From: Tubiluchus corallicola
Taxonomy: Eukaryota > Priapulida > Priapulimorpha > Priapulimorphida > Tubiluchidae
Length of the DNA: 30,000 bases
Assembly: GCA_030141605.1 (NCBI GenBank)
Contig: JAQGDQ010000617.1
Coordinates: 65,001 to 95,000 of the forward strand
Direction of reading: 5' to 3'
Shown: one piece after another, positions 11,700 through 22,116 of the stretch
How the letters are laid out: every line of letters begins with the position of its first letter
How positions within the stretch are numbered: the first letter of the stretch is position 1
The notes under the pieces: generated by a model
Seen by the model: only the letters and a program-made list of their open reading frames with translations
What the model was told of the DNA's origin: nothing
Database searches by the model: none
Translations under genes and position numbers: made by a program

Positions 11700-12809
11700 T
11701 GGCCAGTGTCAGAATTTGCTCTGTTTCGGAAAATGCTCGAGTGGCATGTTGGAGATAACTTGACGCTTTTCGAAAAAGGAATAAAAAAGTTTAGAATTTT
11801 CAATAAGATTGAAAAAACTGATTTTAAAAACAACAACAAAAAAGAGTTATGTTGAAAACCCATGCAAGGTCGATTGCAAGGTCATTTTTTGTCTTTGTCA
11901 TGCAGCAGCAAAATGAATAACTTCAGTCACTATAAATGTAGCCAAAAAAACTAGTTACAAAAAACCGTTATTCAATTTGTTTTTAGAACACGTACAGTAT
12001 TCATTCTCAATTTTGTTAAGATGAAAAATATTTCTTTTTGTTTGAAAGCGGCATGTTTTTAAATGTTAGTGCTGCGGCGATGTTAAATTTCATTTAAAAT
12101 CTAAGTTATTTTGCTGATAGATGGCAGCACCGCGTAGAAAAGAAAGCACTCGTCTCTGACTGGCAGCCAGTTTCAGCAGCTTCTGTGTATAGAACCTTCT
12201 GATACGACGATACGGCATCAGTAATAACGAATGTTGTTCGAAGGACATTTCAATAAGCAAGAAAAGCTATTTTTAAAGAAATCTTTAAAACTAAACACCT
12301 TAATATAACTTACTATAATATATAAAAATGTTGTTATCCAAACTTTGTAAATGTAATTCGAACAAACTTTGAATGTTGATTATCTTTGTTCATTTTATTC
12401 ATTTACACGCACAACCATGAGAAATTTCGTGCCAGAAATCAAATTGAAAGCGATAATTTAATGTCTTGCATTAAGCCACGGTTAAAAGTGATTAACTAAC
12501 CCTTTTTTGCTATATAAAGTATTCTATACGTATTAGGCTAGGACTAAAGCCATGAGAAGAAGTAGTTTACGGAAGAAGCAAGAATTGCTTTTTCCAAGTG
12601 TTGATACTTGCATGTAAGACGAATCTCATATCGAATTTTTACGTTACAATACGAATTAGCTCGAGAAAATCTGTCAATTTGGCAAAGAACGTGTGTTGCG
12701 TACGAGCAAATTACTAGATTAACGTGCTGCCTAAGTGAACGAAGAACATGACGTAATTTATGTTCATTACTTTTACTTTTCAATGAGTCCACAGTTGGGG
12801 TGAACATTC
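11700..12809. other. No gene seen
   Basis: Mostly AT-rich upstream DNA of gene A. A slightly more balanced stretch at 12115-12220 (GATGGCAGCACCGCG, then GACTGGCAGCCAG) has no open frame of note. Confidence 0.45.
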
Positions 12810-13130
12810 TCTACCAGACATCGAATTCGAATTCGAATCGAGTTTCAAAGATTTTCGAACCCTCAGTAAAAGCGTTTTTACAAGGATCCTGCATAAGTCC
12901 TATTAGTCGATTTTGTTCTGTAATGAAACCACTAATAATTAGTTTAAAATTGCACACAAAAAATGCTACTAAATTGTGTTAATTGCGTGATGTTTAAAAC
13001 ATTTTCATGACAAAAGAACATGTGTGATTGAAGTGCTGAATTACTCGAATCTATAGTTATAGGTCCGAATCGAATTCGAATTAAACACGAGTTCGAATCG
13101 AATTTGAACGTTCGATGTCCTTCCCTAGTC
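12810..13130. mobile_element. Inverted-repeat element with GAATTCGAA-rich ends
   Basis: The left end CTACCAGACATCGAATTCGA pairs with the right end, whose reverse complement begins CTAGGGAAGGACATCGAA and continues into ATTCGATTCGAACTCG. Length is about 320 bp. The GGACATCG end is hAT-like, but no 8-bp target duplication is evident and the left end is degenerate. Confidence 0.6.
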
Positions 13131-13374
13131 ACAGTAAATTGTAGTAGTTGTTTTTCCGCATACGTCACACAAGAATGGCGATTCTTTGCTACCGTTTTAT
13201 CAGATTTATTTTAGCTATCTGTGAGGAACGTCGATTGTTTTGTGACGTTTTCCCGTTTGGGGAAACCGGAAGTGATATCAGTTGAATATGTGAGCAAGAT
13301 CTGTTCGAACGCAACCACGCTCACGTTTTCCATAAAGAAATTTCCGCATTGTGGAAAAAGTTCTTGGTGTTTAA

Positions 13375-13846
13375 CCCTTTCATACCCGTTGTATCCCGTG
13401 GGATACGAGAATATTTTCTGCTTTTAAAAATAATAAAATTTTAAAACTGACAGTTATTTGATCTGTTAATAGTTATTTTGATTTAAACCAATAACAATAG
13501 ACTAAAAATGGTGATAAAATGGCAAACTAGAAAATCTACATAGCATAAAAACTGCGCAAGGTACAGTACTTTAGAGACGACTTTGTACAGATCAGCATAG
13601 CATGCATACTAAATGTCTTAAATACTTTAAAAAATTATCAGCAGATGCAAAATGAAGCACATTTTATGCTTCCATTGAATCCCAATGTATCCCGTGGGAT
13701 ACAGGCTATATTTAGAACACGGATAAAGGTAGAAAATTATTAAGAAATCGGATAATTATTATGTATAAACAAGATGGACATACTGAACAAAAGTACCAAG
13801 CCAAAAAAAATTTTCTTATTAAAAAAATAATTTGGGACTGAAAGGA
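13375..13846. mobile_element. piggyBac-like MITE, copy 1, flanked by TTAA
   Basis: TTAA (13371-13374) and TTAA (13847-13850) bracket 472 bp. The ends are CCCTTTCATACCC and, reverse-complemented, TCCTTTCAGTCCC. TTAA duplication with CCC-starting ends is typical of piggyBac-type elements. It carries the palindrome GTATCCC-GT-GGGATAC twice (13391-13406 and 13687-13702). No transposase. Confidence 0.85.
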
Positions 13847-13850
13847 TTAA

Positions 13851-14814
13851 GAGGAGAAAGCAAGTTTCTTCCACGTATGAAACAATTTTCTTTAATTATT
13901 CGTCAGAGATGATTTTATGAAGCATCATTAGTTGAATTATCATTGTAAAAAAATTAAAAACATGGTAAAAAAATAATGAACAGATTAATATGAACGACAT
14001 AAAACATGATTGAAAATTTATTGATTTGATTTTAAACCCTTTATTTCGACCTAGCTTCATAAAATAAATTACAATACTTACAAGACATACAATAACTATA
14101 ACCCCTCCTCCCAACATTTACAAATTAATACATATATAAATAAAAAACAGAACAATATATATATATATATATATATACAATACCATACTTCCAGCCAGAA
14201 TGGTTACCCATAATTTCTACCTAATACTTTCTTCCATTGGTCTCTTATGTCTGAAGTGTAAAGTGCGTCACTGTTATTCAATGCCTTTATAAGAAGATTT
14301 GAGCTTTGCATTCTCTACTGTATAGACTGTATGCAGTTTTCCTTTGTACTACATCAAAGTATAAAACATCGTGGGCTACTGAAATGGTACTGGAACTATA
14401 TTCATATGGGTAGTTGAACAGTTTGCGTTTAGAGATATTGCGAGCTACTTTAAGTTTGCTGAGACTGTAGTTATAAAAATTCCGCCAGGTGGATAAAAGT
14501 CGATAAAAAGACAAAAATGAAAAAAGCAATAAGTGAAAAAAGGACAAAACGTTAAAAATGACAAGTTTATTTTTATTAACCGACAACATTATTAAAAACA
14601 GATGAAGAAATGACAGTTATATATATTACTCAGTACATCAAAGAATGGTAGAGTGGGTTACCGTTAAAAACAAGAAACAGAAAAAAACCTTCCAACTGTT
14701 ATTTCATAGATTTAATGTTTCAATTACTATTTTATTAATTTTGCGTAATTATTAATGACAAATTCATTAGTTTTAGCAAAGAAATTTTAAGATGGTTTCT
14801 CTGTCTTTGTTCTC
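13851..14814. other. No gene seen; contains a (TA)n run
   Basis: AT-rich DNA between the two piggyBac-like copies. A (TA)n microsatellite occupies about 14154-14176. Short open frames (for example 14287-14589 on the minus strand) have no recognisable features. Confidence 0.45.
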
Positions 14815-14911
14815 AAACTATTGTTGTTGGCATCCTTCTGTCACGGAAGACAATGGAGTGTGTAAACTATTGTTGCTGGCACTTCTGTCTTGGAAGACAA
14901 TGGAATGTGTC
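14815..14911. repeat. Tandem duplication, unit about 49 bp
   Basis: AAACTATTGTTGTTGGCA with GGAAGACAATGGAGTGTGT is followed directly by AAACTATTGTTGCTGGCA with GGAAGACAATGGAATGTGT. Confidence 0.85.
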
Positions 14912-15089
14912 TCGAACTAGGTTTGTCATCATTATTCTCTTAACGGATCAATTTTTCATAACTTCCTGTTATTTTGTTATTCTAAGTACAGAGGAAAGTT
15001 TTTCGAATTGTTGGAGTTTGTGAAGATATATTTTTAACTTTGCAATTTGATTTCTAATTTTAACTTTATAGATGCGAAGTTGTGTCAGC

Positions 15090-15150
15090 TGCCGTAAAGC
15101 GCGTTGAGACATATTGTGCAAGGCACTTAATAAAAATAATTTTTCACTGA
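15090..15150 (+). mobile_element. Possible SINE/LINE 3' tail
   Basis: GTAAAGCGCGTTGAGACATA, then TTGTGCAAGGCACTTAATAA, resembles the AGCGCTTTGAGAC...AAGGCGCTATATAAAT tail shared by several animal retroposons. No tRNA-like head or reverse transcriptase could be identified upstream. This is recognition of a tail motif only. Confidence 0.35.
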
Positions 15151-15340
15151 TTGCTTTTTCATCTTTGCCTTTTTATCTACTGACTCTATGTATTTTTTGC
15201 CTTTTTTGTACCTTTATTATATTACTTACTACTTTTTGGTTTTCTCATTTGCATTGTGCGCTTGTTTTTGCCACATTTGCAACGAACGGGTGTCATTTAT
15301 CACTGCCATTGTCTGTGTGCCCTTTACATTGTTTATAAAC
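15151..15340. other. T-rich stretch, no gene
   Basis: Overlapping plus-strand frames (15114-15338 and 15188-15463) are hydrophobic because of T-rich composition. They run into the piggyBac-like element and are not credible genes. Confidence 0.45.
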
Positions 15341-15344
15341 TTAA

Positions 15345-15800
15345 CCCTTTCAGTCAGAATTATTTTTTTAATAAGAAAAAAAATTGGCTTGGTACTTTTG
15401 TTCAGTATGTCCATCTTGTTTGCACATGATAATTATCTTTTTCTTCCCGTGCCCGCGTGCTAAATATAGCCTGTATCCCACGGGATACATTGGGATTCAA
15501 TGGAAGCATAAAATGCGCTTCATTTTGCAACTGCTGATAATTTTTTAAAGTATTTAAGACTTTTAGTATACATGCTATGCTGATCTGTACAAAGTCGTCT
15601 CTAAAATACTGTACCTTGCGCAGTTTTTATGCTATGTAGATTTTCTAGTTTGCCATTTTATCACCATTTTTAGTCTATTGTTATTGGCTTAAATCAAAAT
15701 AACTATTAACAGATCAAATAACTGTCAGTTTTAAAATTTTATTAATTTTAAAGGCAGAAAATATTCTCGTATCCCACGCGATACAACGGGTATAAAAGGG
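15345..15800. mobile_element. piggyBac-like MITE, copy 2, inverted relative to copy 1
   Basis: This is the reverse complement of 13375-13846 over its whole length, with scattered differences and small indels. It is flanked by TTAA (15341-15344) and a decayed CTAA (15801-15804). The two GTATCCC palindromes are at 15473-15488 (intact) and 15769-15784 (one base changed). Confidence 0.85.
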
Positions 15801-15804
15801 CTAA

Positions 15805-16285
15805 ATTATGTGTACACCTAAGCTGTGCATAATTTTTTTACGAATGGCACCAGTGAGTATTTTTATGAGCACGAAGTAATAAAGGTGTTAAAGCACAAGA
15901 AAACCCTCCACTTACATTAAGCTTAAAAATTCGTCTTGAAGCTTCTATGCCACTTACATACTGCCTTCTTGCATACAGAACTTACGTAGGCAGTACTGCT
16001 GTATAAAACATTTAAATTTATACTCCCGAGATGACCGTTAGACGCAGATATTTTGACGATAGGTCTTTTGAAATAAGTTAAAATAACACTGAGTAAAGTT
16101 GGAAAAATAATCAGAGCATTCGTAGCGCACACGTCACCAACTAAGTAAAATTTTAAAATTACTGAATCTTGTCAATAAAATTAAAAATACGTTTCTTGGT
16201 TAGTAAGTGGTGCACCCTGGAGCGTGAGTCATCGATATTTTATCAATTGATGAAAGCATTTTAAATAATTAATAATTTTCTTTTC
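15805..16285. other. No gene seen
   Basis: AT-rich intergenic sequence. A 69-residue minus-strand frame (15923-16132) has no recognisable domain. Confidence 0.45.
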
Positions 16286-16287
16286 TA

Positions 16288-16780
16288 GTTATAAAAGTCT
16301 TTCTAGCAGGTAGAACAAATGGAAAATAACACAATTTTGCATAGAAAGTTTTTAGGGACATAGTTTAACATTTCCTTTTCTTCCCCTGATTTACATTGTG
16401 CGTATATGACGTCACGTAATTGCCGGAGATTTAAAATGAAATGAAAAGAATCCTTTCAACGCGAGTACGATATATGATAAAAATTGTTATATAGTGACAT
16501 AATTTTTTAAGGCTATTTTTACGTAAGTCTTTCCAGCAGGTAAGTGAAATGCTAAGTTATATAGTTTTGCACAGAAAGTTTTTTGGGTCATAATTTAACA
16601 TTGCCTTTTCTTCCCCTGATTTACGTGTGCGTAGGTGACGTCATGTAATGGCGCAGTGGGAACAATATTGCGGGTGATTTAAAATGAAAACAAACGAAAA
16701 TTCCTTTCGAAGTGAGTACGACTTATGCATAAAATAGCTGTAAAGTAATATAATTTTTAAGGAGATTTTTCTGAAACCTA
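16288..16780. repeat. Tandem duplication of a CRE-containing unit, about 230-250 bp
   Basis: GTCTTTCTAGCAGGTA at about 16297 recurs as GTCTTTCCAGCAGGTA at about 16527. CCTTTTCTTCCCCTGATTTA, then TGACGTCA (16407-16414 and 16636-16643), ATTTAAAATGAAA and TAATTTTTTAAGG also recur in the same order. The second unit has an extra block (GGCGCAGTGGGAACAATATT). Confidence 0.88.
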
Positions 16781-16899
16781 CTTCAGGTACCCCTTTTCTT
16801 GTCCATTAAGGTGCGACATAACCCGTTTTCTGATGAGGTTTATCGTTATCAAAATTATAAATTGCTTATAACAAATCGGAAAACATTAAATCACAATGC

Positions 16900-17210
16900 A
16901 AAGGTATTTTTCCTCGCCGTGCGTGTTGAAACAGATTGTCGACTTTGTTCACCTGTCCGACAATCTCGTCCCAGTTCGGTCTACGTTTCATCCGGCCGCC
17001 GCATCTGTTCCGATCGTTTCGGCGTCTCTTTTCGCGCATATATCATCAACTAGTCGGCTTCTTTGGGAAAGTAGACCGTCATATATTAGTCTGACAGGGG
17101 CCACGATTTAGTCCGTCTCGCGCTGCTGATCCTCGTGGGTACATTAACCAATTTCTAAACAAGCAACGGTGCCATTTTGCTGTCGGCCGCTGCAAAGGTT
17201 TTGTAATTTA
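16900..17210. promoter_or_regulatory. GC-balanced island between the two Hox genes
   Basis: This is one of the most GC-rich non-repetitive parts of the window. AGATTGTCG and CGACAATCT form a perfect 9-bp inverted repeat (about 16935-16970) around GTTCACCTG. Two short open frames overlap it in different frames (16799-17053 and 16896-17111), but neither resembles a known protein and neither has splice support. A conserved non-coding element is the likelier reading. Confidence 0.35.
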
Positions 17211-17996
17211 ATTAGAACATTTTAAAGCAACGGTTTTGCCTATTAAACTATCCCCCTCACACTTTCAAACTTTTCAAAGTCTTTCTGGATTTTAACTCGC
17301 GATGATAGGTCGATAATTGTTTCAAGCTCACAGCACATATTTTCTATACTGTAGGAAATAAATTTTGATAGACTGCGTGACACGTCGGAGGCACTCGGTT
17401 AGAATGCCGGTTGCTTGGGCTTGTCCGCCATTAAATTCCGACTATCCCGTGTCATAAAAGTACAGTATGCTGTACATGATTGGTTCTTATACTCATAAAA
17501 CATGTAGGCGTGTGTCATAGACCAACTGTTAGAGAGAAAATTCTCAATGGCTGCCGTTGTACAGCATTACAATAAACAAAACGTCATAGCATGCAAACCA
17601 GAATCACACTCAAATGTAGATTCGAACAAAATCAATTTGTACATGATTATTATTGTACAACAACATAAAAGTTTATTCAGTCACACTTCCGTACCATAGT
17701 TATACGTAGCAATAACTACTTCACACAAGCAAACTCGATAATGAAAGTGTTATAAGAAAAAATATCTCTTATGAGATATTCAGTTGCAGAAAAATTTTCA
17801 TTGGCAGTTATATAGTCGTATAGACACTACGTTATTTTAGTTCATTTTACCTAGAACAATAGTAATAACGAAATATACAGTAGAAAGTAGAAAGACAGTT
17901 GCCAAATTTTTTGATAAACAGGAAAATCTGCGTGAAATATAATTTATTTAATACGTGGCCGTATTATAGCCATATGTAATAATATTATATTTTACG
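17211..17996. other. No gene seen
   Basis: This is intergenic DNA. The part at 17370-17460 is somewhat GC-richer (CACGTCGGAGGCACTCGG) but gives no tRNA-like A/B box pair and no open frame of interest. Confidence 0.45.
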
Positions 17997-18735
17997 TATC
18001 AATTTTTTAATACAGGCACTGGAAAACATTTATAGTTAAAACACCAGACTTTATTTAAACGTTTAATTAACATAGTTAAAAAAATCATGCCAAGCGTTTT
18101 GACTAGCAACTGTTGTCATTATCAGTGGTAAATTTTTACAAACATACAACCAGTTTATATAGGCAGAGCCTACAGCATATAATGTTATGCATTAATTATG
18201 TATTTAACAGAAGCCAAACAGATAATCATTAAGCAAATGGCTTTTTGTATATATATATTGTTTGAGTTGAAAAAGAGGACACCAGTTTAGGGTTTATTAA
18301 AACAATGCAAAATGTATGTATATATATGTAGTGCATAATATACTCGAACTAACTAATCGTATATTTCTTCACTGCACATAGTGGAAATAGCACATAGTAA
18401 TAGTTACTGTGTTGTAAATCCGCTCAAGATAAATAATATATATATATATATATATACTCCATCAATTTATTTTCTACTGGTCTACTTACTTATTACCTAT
18501 TTGCTTTACCAATTTACCTGTTAAATATACAATTAATGGACAATGTTCTATACTGTAGGCTCTGCTAATATAAACTGTTTGTATGTTTGTGAAAAATTAC
18601 CACAGATAATGACAGCAGCGGCTCTGTCGAAACGTTTGACATGATTTTTAACTATGCAAAATGAAAAAGTTTTAAGAAAATTTATGTTGCTTTATCTATA
18701 AATGTTATTAAGTGCCTGTAATAAAAAATTTACTT
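17997..18735. mobile_element. Inverted-repeat element with arms of about 185 bp
   Basis: The left arm (17997-18181) and right arm (about 18544-18735) are diverged reverse complements. Paired landmarks are TTTTTAATACAGGCACT, ATAGTTAAAAAAATCATG, TGTCATTATC-GTGGTAA, ACAAACATACAA-CAGTTTATAT and GCAGAGCCTACAG. The interior of about 360 bp includes a (TA)n run (about 18437-18458). No coding capacity. The arms are longer than in most MITEs here. Confidence 0.8.
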
Positions 18736-19225
18736 ATATCTTAAAATGTTTCTAATTAAGTATATCTACAGAAATATAGACAGCAGGTAATGACAGGTGC
18801 CTATCTAAAAGAACAGACTGTCAAAACGTATCGTAATATACAAATTATTTTTTTACAAATTTACAAGAATTACTGCCCTCCAGAAAGAAATGTGTGGACC
18901 AAGCAGCACAAGGCGTATAGCAATTGGAGTCATATACTTATATGATATAAAGAATCTTCTAGATAGTTGCAGTAACGAGTACATTTTGTGCATAACATTT
19001 TTAAACAAACTTGTGCTGTGATGCTGTGATAGTTTAACCAAAGAAAACGTGTTTTTATCCACTATATGCATGTAGATTTAATAACAGAGATTGTATGCTT
19101 CAGTAATATATAAGTACTTCTATACATAATGCTTTTAAGCACAATAATTATATAATATTTTGGACTATATTTTTAAACAAAAGCTTTGTACACGTACAAC
19201 CACAACTATATGTACAAAAAACTAT
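18736..19225. other. No gene seen
   Basis: AT-rich sequence. A 72-residue minus-strand frame (18853-19071) has no recognisable features. Confidence 0.45.
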
Positions 19226-19470
19226 AATAATATCATAACTAAACTATTTACTAATTTACTACTGCTCAACATTCATTCCCTGTGTGACGAGTGTCAAGCG
19301 ATGTAGGCCTACCAGTAGAGGCCTTTGACGAGTGTCAAGCTATGTAGGCCTACCAGTAGAGGCCTGTTTTATTTTCACCTGTAGAACCGACTCTGCGATA
19401 CTGTTTAGTATTTACAACTTGATATAATTACATTAACTGTAAGATTATTCACAACAATTATTTGCTACAT
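19226..19470 (+). repeat. Duplicated segment, copy 1 (flank of the TTAA/AGG element)
   Basis: This segment matches 21903-22112 in direct orientation, beginning TAATAATATCATAACTAAAC and continuing through CATTCATTCCCTGTGTGACG and CCGACTCTGCGATACT. It holds a local 42-bp tandem duplication absent from the other copy: GACGAGTGTCAAGC with TGTAGGCCTACCAG occurs twice at about 19286-19365. Confidence 0.88.
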
Positions 19471-19474
19471 TTAA

Positions 19475-20248
19475 AGGAAACGTCAAGTCTTTTGGGTAGT
19501 TAGGCTAATTTCATTGTTCGCAAAAAATGTTAGAAGGATTTAGTAACAAACGTGCAATAAGCACCTCGTGTAATTAGTAAAATCACTTTACGATCATAAA
19601 GTCACGATCACTTCATGCTTGGACGCTCCCATTTTCAATGTCCATTCTTCTTCCAATGACGTCATTGGTTTTGAAGAAAAGTAGCGCATTGTCAATGTTC
19701 ACCAGAAGTATAACAAGTTTTTACAAAAAAAATTAGATAAATAATTCTGTACTATTTTCGCGTGAACATTAGGTAAGCTGCAGAAGTTTGAATTAGTTTA
19801 AGCAGTGCGCGCTTACGAAAAGTCACGAAGTGATGTCATGATTTTCAACTGAATGGCGGCAACCACCGCGTCGGAAAATTGTTATTCAGAAGTAGTTTAA
19901 TGAGTGTATATTTTAAACTTATGCTTTGTAGGCAGTTGTCCACAAATTTCACTGTTATATTTTTCTAAGTTTAAGTCATAAGAGTAAAATGAACCCAACA
20001 TACGGAGTGACTTGTCTTTTCCTTTAGCACAACACAAACAGTTTAAGTGATAACAGTAAAATAAACCCAACATACTGAGTGACTTGCCCTTTCTTTTAGC
20101 ACACCACAAACAGTTTAAGTCATAACAATAAAATAAACCCAACATACTGAGTGACTTGTCTTTTCCTTTAGCACAACACAAACAGTTTTTAAACTTAAAA
20201 GTCATAACAGTAAAATAAACGCAACATACTGAGTGACTTGTCCTTTCC
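19475..20248 (+). mobile_element. TTAA/AGG-ended MITE, copy A, with amplified 3' end
   Basis: It starts after TTAA (19471-19474) with AGGAAACGTCAAGTC and ends GACTTGTCCTTTCCT, giving inverted ends. It contains the CRE palindrome TGACGTCA (19657-19664). The last 275 bp is a tandem array of the terminal region. The 3' TTAA has decayed to TTCA. No transposase. TTAA target sites with AGG ends suggest a Kolobok- or piggyBac-type origin (inference). Confidence 0.8.
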
Positions 20249-20250
20249 TT
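19973..20250. repeat. 72-bp tandem repeat, about 4 copies
   Basis: AAGTCATAA...AGTAAAAT-AACCCAACATAC-GAGTGACTTG starts at 19973, 20045, 20117 and 20199. The last interval carries an extra 10 bp. Each unit includes the element's own 3' inverted-repeat sequence (CTTGTC-TTTCCTTTAG). Confidence 0.92.
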
Positions 20251-20359
20251 TCAGGTAAGTTTTTTAACTTTAAAAGATAATTAAATACGCAAGATAGCAT
20301 AATAAACATGCCAAAGCTATATAAATATTTAAAGTTTCTTTTAATTATTTTTCGTACAA

Positions 20360-20640
20360 CAAAGGGCTAAAAACTGCACCTAGTACGACGCCGAAAGTCA
20401 GAAACGACGAAAGTTCGAATTCACTTGGAATTTTAAGCAGGTTTAATGGCCGATAACATCGCCTGCAGGAGTTCGGGAAAACCGGAAAGTTTAGCAAATA
20501 AAACGATTAAGAGTTGTGAAAAATTAAATATTTGATACATCAGTCCGTCTAATAAATGATTGGAACTTTAAACGGTGCCGCTCTCTAAACATTAATTTTG
20601 GATTTTAACTGTGCGGGTGTCCCTTTACAGCATGTGTAAG
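20360..20640. promoter_or_regulatory. GC-balanced island between the Hox genes, candidate regulatory element
   Basis: This non-repetitive stretch lies between element copies. It includes GGTTTAATGGCCGATAACAT (about 20440-20459) and TAATAAATGATTGG (about 20550-20563); the latter juxtaposes an ATAAA/Hox-type word and a TGATTG Pbx-like word. No open frame of note is present. The call rests on composition and motifs only. Confidence 0.3.
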
Positions 20641-21060
20641 CAAAGCCTGTAAAAATGGCACAGGTAAAACACACCTGTAGATATGGTGCGGGGGCAAAAC
20701 ACAGGAAAAAGGAGCACAAATAAAAAAATAGAAAAAATGGTGCTCTTAGCGAATTTTTTACGTTAGGGCTTGGGAAAATAAAAATATTGACGCAATTAAT
20801 TTAGGTTTAGGTTAGGAATATACATGCCATTTACCCCCTTTTCTCAATTTGTACCCTCTTTTTGCCATTTTAGCTGCAACCCCTAAACATTGTTTAGATT
20901 ATAACTTTATTAGCCAGTATAGATATTACCTTGTACATGTGCTATTTAAATATTGTTTCATAAATTTGTTTTGTACAGCAGAAATAGAAAAAAAACATTT
21001 AAAATTTTGTAAAGCTAATTCGAAATTGTACTAAATGTTTTTGTTTGCGTTACCGTACCT
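20641..21060. other. No gene seen
   Basis: Low-complexity A-rich and T-rich DNA. Short repeated words such as ACACCTGTAG and GGCACAGG occur near 20660-20720, and TTTAGGTTTAGGTTAGGA near 20800. Confidence 0.4.
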
Positions 21061-21310
21061 TATCTCATCTCATCTCATCTCAATCATCTCATCTCATCTC
21101 ATCTCATCTCATTTCACCTTATCATATCTTGTGTTATATTATCTTATACTACCTTACCTTACCTTACCTTACCTTACCTTACCTTACCTTACCTTACCTT
21201 ACCTTACCTTACCTTACCTTACCTTACCTTACCTTACCTTACCTTACCTTACCTTACCTTACCTTACCTTACCTTACCTTACCTAACCTTACCTTACCTT
21301 TCCTTACTTT
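21060..21310. repeat. Pentanucleotide arrays (CATCT)n and (CTTAC)n
   Basis: CATCT repeats at about 21064-21112 (with an AATCATCT slip) are followed by a short degenerate bridge. A nearly perfect ACCTT array of about 30 copies follows at 21150-21303. The LTLPY-type frames over it are by-products. Confidence 0.97.
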
Positions 21311-21741
21311 CTTTTCTTGAGGCATCTTAAAGTCTTTCACAGAGCCAGTAGATGTCGCTCCGTTACTTTCCGGCTTCAAGGAAGAGAATGGCGGAAATAC
21401 GTCATTCGTGATTAATAATTAATTGGACAGTCAGATAAGTTGAGATAACGTATAACCAAATACAGGCTTTTGGGCTAATTGAAGTCACGTTATGTGTTAA
21501 TGAATGATACGTCCCTTCGCTTACCGTTTATCTTTTGTTTGTACCTGTTTAATTATTTAACATTAAACAAATGTAATATTCTCACATACTAAGCAATATT
21601 ATTACATACATAAATAAACAAATAAATTGGAATGACTGCGTTAAAATCAACTTATGAAATAAAATACATTGTGAACAATAAGGTTTTCTTATAAAGCTTA
21701 TTATACATCAAAGTGTCCAGCGTCTAGCGTTCACTGAGTAG
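21311..21741. other. No gene seen
   Basis: Unique-looking DNA. The first 120 bases are somewhat GC-richer (GTAGATGTCGCTCCGTTACT). No open frame of interest. Confidence 0.4.
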
Positions 21742-21745
21742 TTAA

Positions 21746-21894
21746 AGGAAAGGTCAAGCTTTTTGGGAAGTTAGACTTATTTTAATTTTCGCGATAACTT
21801 TTAGAAGGATTTAGTAATAAAACTGCAATAAGCGCCTCGTGTAATTAGTAAAATCTGTTTAAAGTCCCGATCACGTCATACTTGAACGCTCCCA
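21746..21894 (+). mobile_element. TTAA/AGG-ended MITE, copy B, 5' fragment
   Basis: It starts AGGAAAGGTCAAGC after TTAA (21742-21745) and follows the family as far as GAACGCTCCCAT, where it stops. The duplicated flank of copy C follows directly. Confidence 0.8.
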
Positions 21895-21902
21895 TAACAT
21901 CA

Positions 21903-22112
21903 TAATAATATCATAACTAAACTAATTACTAATTTACTACTGCTGAACTCAACATTCATTCCCTGTGTGACGAGTGTCAAGCGATGAAGGCCTACCACTA
22001 GAGGCCTGTTTTATTTTCACCTGTAGAACCGACTCTGCGATACTTTTTAGTATTTACAACTTGATATAATTACATTAACTGTAAGATTATTGGCAACAAT
22101 TATTTGCTATAC
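21903..22112 (+). repeat. Duplicated segment, copy 2
   Basis: Direct copy of 19226-19470 without the internal 42-bp duplication; leads straight into copy C of the element. Confidence 0.88.
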
Positions 22113-22116
22113 TTAA

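Noticed and set aside
17370-17470. Possible tRNA or tRNA-derived SINE head
   Set aside because: No A-box/B-box pair at proper spacing and no cloverleaf visible.
19897-20205. 102-residue minus-strand frame with a 24-residue repeat (CCAKGKDKSL...)
   Set aside because: The 72-bp tandem repeat is divisible by three, so a frame stays open by chance. The repeat derives from a MITE end, and the region varies between copies.
21035-21320. LTLPYLTLPY-type frames
   Set aside because: Caused by the (CTTAC)n array; a 5-bp unit keeps all frames open.
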